Positions 58,876-64,000 of a stretch of 64,000 nt of DNA are shown here, piece after piece. The position numbers were made by a program, and so were the translations under genes. Under the pieces are notes generated by a model. That model searched no databases. It saw only the letters and a list, made by a program, of their open reading frames with translations, and was not told where the DNA came from. Source of the stretch: Paenibacillus durus (GTDB lineage Bacteria; Bacillota; Bacilli; Paenibacillales; Paenibacillaceae); the NCBI RefSeq assembly GCF_000756615.1, contig NZ_CP009288.1, forward strand, positions 620,001-684,000. The letters are read 5' to 3'. The stretch's first letter is position 1; each line of letters starts with the position of its first letter.

Positions 58876-58969
58876 AGCGTACCGGGAAACGGGGGACAAC
58901 CGGAGTCAAACCCCTATCATTTCCGGCGCAGTACGATGCCATTGAAGCAGGGGTAAAGGAGGGTGAGTC

Positions 58970-59914
58970 TTGAGCAGCATTAATGACAACCGAATGAATC
59001 GTCTCGTTGCGGAGATTGCGGCCAGCTACCGGGAACGGCCGATTAATCCTTTGCTGGATTATTCGCTGCTTCCGAGCCGCAAGCGGGTGATTGAGAGCAT
59101 ACATTTGGTTTGGGAACTGCTGTTTCCCGGTTATTTCGGCAAGCAGGACTTGAATGACGAGACGATGGAGTATCATATTGGCTCTGTTCTCATACAGATT
59201 CAGGAGAAGCTGTCCGACCAGATTGGCCGCTCTTTGCTGTACCGAAGAGGGCAGGATTCCCATTCCTCCCAAGAGGTAAAGCCGGAGGCGGAGGAAATCA
59301 TTCATCAATTTTTGGCGGAAATTCCGCGGATAAGGAACGTGCTCGCCACCGATGCCCAAATCGCTTTCGACGGAGATCCGGCGGCCAATGATTTGAGCGA
59401 GATCATTTTCTCCTATCCCGGCTTATTCGCGGTGGGGATCTACCGTATGGCCCATGAACTGGAAGTGCTGTCTGTGCCGCTCATTCCCAGAATTATGACC
59501 GAATATGCGCACAGCGTCACAGGTATTGATATCCATCCCGGGGCGAAGATCGGCAGTTCCTTTTTTATCGACCATGGTACCGGGGTGGTGATCGGAGAAA
59601 CGACGGAGATCGGGAATCGGGTGAAGATTTACCACGGGGTGACGCTGGGAGCCTTATCGCTCAGGGAGGGTCATTCGATGTATGGGAAAAAGCGCCATCC
59701 GACGCTTGAGGATGATGTGACGGTGTATTCCGGCGCATCCATTCTGGGCGGAGATACCGTTATCGGCAAAGGGGTCGTGATCGGCAGCAATGTTTCCATC
59801 TTTAAGTCCGTGCCTGCCGGCGCGAAAGTAACTGTAAAGAACCCGGAACTTATCATCAAAGGCCAAGCGCCGCAAGAGTTCCCGCAGGAATTTACCTGGG
59901 ATTGGGTGATTTGA
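58970..59914 (+). CDS. Serine O-acetyltransferase, EpsC/SrpH type
   Basis: 314 residues. A helical N-terminal domain (about 1-170) is followed by a left-handed beta-helix hexapeptide domain (GIDIHPGAKIGSSFFIDHGT, ETTEIGNRVKIYHGVTLGAL, KKRHPTLEDDVTVYSGASIL). It makes O-acetylserine from serine and acetyl-CoA. The size and the N-terminus NPLLDYSLLPSRKRVIESIH fit the larger EpsC group found beside family 2A encapsulins, not the short CysE. TTG start with AAGGAGGGTG. It closes the operon and would supply the CysM substrate. Confidence 0.92.
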   Translation: MSSINDNRMNRLVAEIAASYRERPINPLLDYSLLPSRKRVIESIHLVWELLFPGYFGKQDLNDETMEYHIGSVLIQIQEKLSDQIGRSLLYRRGQDSHSSQEVKPEAEEIIHQFLAEIPRIRNVLATDAQIAFDGDPAANDLSEIIFSYPGLFAVGIYRMAHELEVLSVPLIPRIMTEYAHSVTGIDIHPGAKIGSSFFIDHGTGVVIGETTEIGNRVKIYHGVTLGALSLREGHSMYGKKRHPTLEDDVTVYSGASILGGDTVIGKGVVIGSNVSIFKSVPAGAKVTVKNPELIIKGQAPQEFPQEFTWDWVI

Positions 59915-59930
59915 AGTCCTGTTGCTCAAA

Positions 59931-59981
59931 AAAATGAACCCGGCTTCCACTTAATAATCGGTGGAAGGACGGGTTCATTTC
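59931..59981 (+). terminator. Terminator of the sulfur/encapsulin operon
   Basis: AAAATGAACCC and GGGTTCATTT stem with an inner CTTCCAC/GTGGAAG pair. Confidence 0.85.
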
Positions 59982-60082
59982 TTAAAATATTAGAAATTAT
60001 AAGTTGAGCGCTTATTATTTTGTCTTATATTTCTACGAGAAACGGTGCCGTCCCTAAAAGGACGGCGAAGCCGTTTCTTCTT
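59978..60082. repeat. Long copy of a dispersed repeat, ending in a hairpin
   Basis: It starts TTTCTTAAAATATTAGAAAT and ends with a strong hairpin, GAAACGG-T-GCCGTCC with GGACGGC-GAAG-CCGTTTC (60039-60077), then TTCTTG. Parts are seen at 43150-43200 and 38857-38880. It separates the operon terminator from acnA and may terminate acnA. Confidence 0.7.
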
Positions 60083-60149
60083 GTTTAGCAGCTAAAGCGG
60101 GTTATGCCCGGAATGGCCTCACGGGATATGCCCCGCGCCGTTCCTTATA

Positions 60150-62888
60150 TTATTCCGCAGTCGTAGCAGTAGGAGACGCGTCCGCCAGCATTTGGCGGAG
60201 CACCGTTTGCAGGATGCCGCCGTTGCGATAGTAATCGACATCGACCATGCTGTCGAGCCGTGCGGTAACCCGGAATTCGAACTGGGTGCCGTCCTCGCGG
60301 GTGGCAGTAACTGTCAGCTCCTGGCCGGGCTGCACGTCATTGCTGAGGCCGGTGAAGTCGAAGATTTCGCGGCCCGTCAGTCCAAGGCTGCTCCAGCTCT
60401 GACCTTCCTGGAACTGAAGCGGCAGCACGCCCATGCCGACAAGATTGCTGCGATGAATCCGCTCGAAGCTTTCGGCGATGACGGCTTTGACGCCCAGCAG
60501 GAACGTGCCCTTGGCTGCCCAGTCGCGCGAGCTGCCCGTGCCGTATTCCTTGCCTGCAATGACGACCAGATTCTGCTTAGCCGCCTGATAGCGCATGGAA
60601 GCGTCATAGATCGGCATAACTTCGTTGCTCGGCAGGTAGGTGGTGACGCCGCCTTCCGTTCCCGGAGCGACCGCGTTGCGGATCCGGATGTTGGCGAACG
60701 TTCCGCGCATCATAACTTCATGGTTGCCGCGGCGGGAACCGTAAGAGTTGAAGTCCTTGCGCTCCACGCCATGTTCGCTCAGGTACTTGCCGGCGGGGCC
60801 GGATGTCGTAATATTGCCCGCAGGCGAGATATGGTCGGTGGTTACGGAATCGCCCAGCAGGGCAAGTACGCGCGCGCCGTCGATATTCTCGATGTCGCCT
60901 AGACCGTCCGCCAGATTCTCGAAGAACGGCGGGTTCTGGATATACGTCGAATTCTCGTCCCATTCGTACAATTCGCCTTCCGGCACGGGAATCGCGTTCC
61001 AGCGCTCATTGGCCGTAAACACATGCTCGTATTTGCGGCGGAACATTTCCGGGCTGACGGACAATTTAATCGCTTCGCTGATCTCGGCGCTGGTCGGCCA
61101 GATGTCTTTCAGGTATACAGGCTCTCCCTGAGGATCGTAACCGAGCGGATCGTTTTGCAGGTCGATATTGACCGTCCCGGCGATCGCATAAGCTACAACC
61201 AGCGGCGGGGAAGCGAGATAGTTCGCCTTAACCTGGGCGTGCACACGTCCTTCAAAGTTCCGGTTGCCGGAAATGACGGACGCAACGGTCATATCGTTTA
61301 CGGCAACCGCCTGGGCAACCTCATCCGGCAGCGGGCCGGAGTTGCCGATACAAGTGGCGCAGCCGTAGCCGGCCACGTAGAAACCGAGCGCTTCCAGCGG
61401 CTTCAGCAGGTCCGCCTTCTCCAGATATTCCGTGACGACCAGCGAACCCGGCGTCAGGCTGCTCTTGACATAGCCCGGCTTGGTCAGGCCGCGTTCCACA
61501 GCCTTCTTCGCGAGCAGGCCCGCGCCAAGCATAACGCTTGGATTGGAAGTGTTCGTACAGCTTGTGATCGCCGCGATGACGACTGCGCCCGTGCTGAGCT
61601 CGCTTTTGCTGCCGTCTTTGTGAACAAGCTCGACCTTTTGCGCAATTTTCTCGTCGCTGAGGCCGTAGCCGCCCTTGTCTACAGGGGTGCGGATAATGCC
61701 TTCAAAGTTCTCTTTCATATGAGTAAGCTCGATCCGGTCCTGCGGACGCTTCGGTCCAGCTAAGCTCGGCACAACCGAGGCAAGATCCAGCTCGATCGTA
61801 TCGCTGAATACCGGGTCCGGCGTTTCCGCCGTACGGAACATGCCTTGGGCTTTGTAATACGTCTCAACCAGATCCACCAGCTCATCGGGACGTCCCGTGC
61901 TGCGCAGATAGGAAAGCGTTTCGTCGTCGACCGGGAAGAAGCCGATCGTCGCGCCGTATTCAGGCGCCATATTGGCGACCGTCGCCCGGTCGGCCAGGCT
62001 GATATTGGCAAGGCCAGGGCCGTAGAATTCGACGAATTTGCCGACCACGCCTTTTTTACGCAGCAATTGGGTAACGGTCAGCGCCAGATCGGTTGCCGTA
62101 GCGCCTTCCACCAGACTGCCCGTCAGCTTGAAGCCGATAACGTCAGGGGTTACAAAATAGAGCGGCTGCCCCAGCATGCCGGCTTCCGCTTCGATACCGC
62201 CGACGCCCCAGCCTACGACGCCTAGACCGTTGATCATCGTCGTATGGGAGTCCGTGCCTACCAGCGAATCCGGATACACGGTCGTCTCTCCGTCAGCCGT
62301 CTTCGTGGCTGCTACCGAAGCGAGATACTCCAGGTTGACCTGATGCACGATGCCGGTCGCCGGAGGAACGGCGCGGAAATTGTTGAATGCCGTCTGCGCC
62401 CAGCGCAGGAAGCGGTAGCGTTCCTCGTTGCGTTCGAATTCAACGTTCATATTGTATTCCAGCGCATCCTTGGTGCCGAAGGCGTCGACCATAACCGAGT
62501 GGTCGATAACGAGGTCGACCGGCACGAGCGGGTTGATCTGCTTCGGATCGCCGCCGGCTTTTTTCACGGTATCCCGCATGGCCGCAAGGTCTACAACCAC
62601 CGGTACGCCGGTGAAATCCTGCAGCACGATCCGCGCCGGAATGAATGGGATTTCCTTGCCGCGGTCGATGTCGCCGGCCCATCCGGCCAGCTGTTTGACA
62701 TGCTCTTCCGTAATAGCTCTTCCGTCGAACTGGCGGACGGCGGCCTCAAGCAGCACTTTAATGGAAAAAGGAAGGGAAGAGATGCTGCCGAGTCCTTGCT
62801 GTTCAAGGGATTGAAGATCGTAATAACGGTACGTTTGGCCGCCCGATGTGAACGAGCGAACCAGATTGAAATTATCCTTGCTTGGCAT
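60150..62888 (-). CDS. acnA: Aconitate hydratase
   Basis: 912 residues. It interconverts citrate and isocitrate in the TCA cycle; Bacillus relatives also bind RNA when iron is scarce. The cluster cysteines lie in VIAAITSCTNTSNPSVM and YVAGYGCATCIGNSGPLPDE. YPDSLVGTDSHTTMINGLGV and VVIAGKEYGTGSSRDWAAKG are conserved substrate sites. The frame reaches 62924, but AAGGAGG seven bases before ATG 62888 decides the start. Confidence 0.96.
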   Translation of the reverse strand: MPSKDNFNLVRSFTSGGQTYRYYDLQSLEQQGLGSISSLPFSIKVLLEAAVRQFDGRAITEEHVKQLAGWAGDIDRGKEIPFIPARIVLQDFTGVPVVVDLAAMRDTVKKAGGDPKQINPLVPVDLVIDHSVMVDAFGTKDALEYNMNVEFERNEERYRFLRWAQTAFNNFRAVPPATGIVHQVNLEYLASVAATKTADGETTVYPDSLVGTDSHTTMINGLGVVGWGVGGIEAEAGMLGQPLYFVTPDVIGFKLTGSLVEGATATDLALTVTQLLRKKGVVGKFVEFYGPGLANISLADRATVANMAPEYGATIGFFPVDDETLSYLRSTGRPDELVDLVETYYKAQGMFRTAETPDPVFSDTIELDLASVVPSLAGPKRPQDRIELTHMKENFEGIIRTPVDKGGYGLSDEKIAQKVELVHKDGSKSELSTGAVVIAAITSCTNTSNPSVMLGAGLLAKKAVERGLTKPGYVKSSLTPGSLVVTEYLEKADLLKPLEALGFYVAGYGCATCIGNSGPLPDEVAQAVAVNDMTVASVISGNRNFEGRVHAQVKANYLASPPLVVAYAIAGTVNIDLQNDPLGYDPQGEPVYLKDIWPTSAEISEAIKLSVSPEMFRRKYEHVFTANERWNAIPVPEGELYEWDENSTYIQNPPFFENLADGLGDIENIDGARVLALLGDSVTTDHISPAGNITTSGPAGKYLSEHGVERKDFNSYGSRRGNHEVMMRGTFANIRIRNAVAPGTEGGVTTYLPSNEVMPIYDASMRYQAAKQNLVVIAGKEYGTGSSRDWAAKGTFLLGVKAVIAESFERIHRSNLVGMGVLPLQFQEGQSWSSLGLTGREIFDFTGLSNDVQPGQELTVTATREDGTQFEFRVTARLDSMVDVDYYRNGGILQTVLRQMLADASPTATTAE

Positions 62889-62947
62889 GAATGTGCCTCC
62901 TTGTTTCATCTGTTGAAACTCCATTTCATATTCAACTCTGTCTATTT

Positions 62948-62976
62948 AGTATAACGGTTACAGGAGGTCGAGTAAA
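62948..62976 (-). promoter_or_regulatory. acnA promoter
   Basis: On the minus strand TTTACT, 17 bases, TATACT, about 60 bases before the acnA start. Confidence 0.6.
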
Positions 62977-63249
62977 GTTTTTTCCTTCATTTTATTCGAA
63001 AAATCCGCTCCTCTTCCGGCCCTGAATCCCAAGTCAAATATTTGAATTAAACTTCAAGGCCAACACAGCACTTTGCGGAGTTATTGTCCGTATAGCCGCC
63101 CGCTCTGCCTCATATACATAGTACAGCAGCATATTGTCCTGGCGAAGCGCAGCCTTTGGCCCGGGAATTTGCTTTAGGCGATTTTCTTGCGGGTAACGCG
63201 TAAGTTCGGCAGATTCATGTATCTGTGCGGGAAGGGGCGAAAATGGGCA

Positions 63250-64000
63250 ATGGATCAGAAATGGAAGCAAAGCCTGTATGTATATGTCGATTCATGCAAC
63301 AAGAGCCGGGTGGTTCCCGAAGAGGAAGTCTTCACCGGCGCTTTGAGCGAACCGGACATCCGGCTCGGGCAGCAGCAGCACGGCCGGAGGATTACGAAAT
63401 GGTACAGCGATAGAGGGATCACGCCCCGGCGCTGCGAGACGGGGGTCAAGGTGCTGCGGACGGCGCAGCGAGATTCGGGGGACGTTGTAGCGGAAGTTGC
63501 CCTGCACAGCGCATTTTATTATGAAAAAGGCGGGGTCACGCACCGCGAAGACAAAGTGGAGCGGGAGCGCCTGACCTTTGCGAATGCTAACGGGAATGCC
63601 GGGTGGGCTGTCGCCGGTGTGGAGCGGGATATTGCGGAGAAGGTTCCCCGGAAAGGTGCCGGAGTGTCTCCGGCGGAACTCTCCGGCCTTGAAGCGCCGC
63701 CTTTTCCGGGGCCGCTGCTAAGCCGCAGGGTGATAGGCCCTTCCGTCCGCGATGTCCGGTACCGCCGGGAAGATGCGGCGGCGTACGCGGACCGGTGGTG
63801 GAATGAGAACAATCCGGAATTTGAAACATTCGCCGTGGACTGCACGAATTATGTCTCCCAATGTCTCTTTGCAGGGGGGGCACCGATCAACTATACTGGT
63901 AAAAGAGAAACGGGCTGGTGGTATAAAGGCTACGTCGGCAAGCAGGAGGAGTGGAGCTTCAGTTGGGCTGTCTCGGACAGTCTGCGCCGCTATCTGGACG
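63250..64000 (+). CDS. Amidase_6-domain protein (3' end outside the window)
   Basis: The frame runs off the end. The first 250 residues begin MDQKWKQSLYVYVDSCNKSR. After an N-terminal region they reach a conserved start of the Amidase_6 (putative amidase) domain: YRREDAAAYADRWWNENNPE, then FAVDCTNYVSQCLFAGGAPI, where the Cys in DCTNYVSQ is the expected nucleophile of this NlpC/P60-like group. No signal peptide is visible. GGAAGGGG lies 12 bases before the ATG, a wide spacing, so the start is not certain. Confidence 0.8.
   Translation, partial: MDQKWKQSLYVYVDSCNKSRVVPEEEVFTGALSEPDIRLGQQQHGRRITKWYSDRGITPRRCETGVKVLRTAQRDSGDVVAEVALHSAFYYEKGGVTHREDKVERERLTFANANGNAGWAVAGVERDIAEKVPRKGAGVSPAELSGLEAPPFPGPLLSRRVIGPSVRDVRYRREDAAAYADRWWNENNPEFETFAVDCTNYVSQCLFAGGAPINYTGKRETGWWYKGYVGKQEEWSFSWAVSDSLRRYLD

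Noticed and set aside
60192..62954. Several 120-250-residue plus-strand frames across acnA
   Set aside because: All lie inside the conserved aconitase gene on the minus strand and show no family features.
1..64000. CRISPR arrays, tRNA and rRNA genes, replication origin
   Set aside because: No regularly spaced direct repeats, no CCA-type cloverleaf or rRNA signatures and no DnaA-box clusters were found by eye; a tRNA scan could still find one I missed.

Overview
The window looks like chromosome of a spore-forming Bacillota close to Paenibacillus. It carries a Tlp-type small acid-soluble spore protein, a GerMN lipoprotein, a KinB-like kinase and an Amidase_3 enzyme with a copper-amine-oxidase-like stalk. 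Shine-Dalgarno sites are strong, TTG and GTG starts are frequent, and overall GC is near 50% by eye. No rRNA, tRNA, CRISPR array or intact insertion sequence was found. Coordinates were read by eye; no alignment or search was run.

Layout. 1-16.7 kb is accessory-like and often AT-richer: a DinB fragment, Tlp, a nitrilase, a transposase remnant, a pair of glycosyltransferases, GNAT and APH enzymes, rifamycin phosphotransferase (rph) flanked by related repeats, a hydrolase-TetR pair with an operator, a LysR-tautomerase divergon, a frameshifted EamA transporter, an HxlR-quinone oxidoreductase divergon, a VOC protein and an AsnC regulator. 16.8-22.2 kb holds cell-wall amidase plus GerMN lipoprotein, a minimal thioredoxin-reductase-like flavoprotein and a two-component system. 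22.8-27.6 kb is glgC-glgD-glgP. 27.7-35.5 kb has fRMsr, GNAT, two MFS exporters, MarR and an EcsAB-like ABC transporter. 35.6-38.7 kb is an AT-rich insert with a BaiN-type flavoprotein and a solitary DUF262-HNH (GmrSD/SspE-like) defence candidate. 38.9-52.6 kb holds a KinB-like kinase, bacilliredoxin, a NadE-like protein with a broken PP-loop, AcpS, MutY, SodA, QueG, YneF, FolE, a second SOD fused to a helical domain, hydrolases and an IclR regulator. 60.1-64 kb holds aconitase and a truncated Amidase_6 gene.

The main discovery is 53.2-59.9 kb. It is one sulfur operon: CysM-type cysteine synthase, JAMM peptidase, a fusion of a CysO-like sulfur carrier with MoeB/ThiF E1 and rhodanese, a family 2A encapsulin shell (SrpI-like), a SufS-type cysteine desulfurase with a long disordered cargo-loading N-terminus, and an EpsC-type serine O-acetyltransferase. 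It joins a sulfur-handling protein nanocompartment to the CysO/Mec/CysM route of cysteine synthesis known from Mycobacterium. The carrier's di-glycine end is buried inside the fusion, so the JAMM protease may have to free it first. A strong promoter with an immediately downstream dyad precedes the operon.
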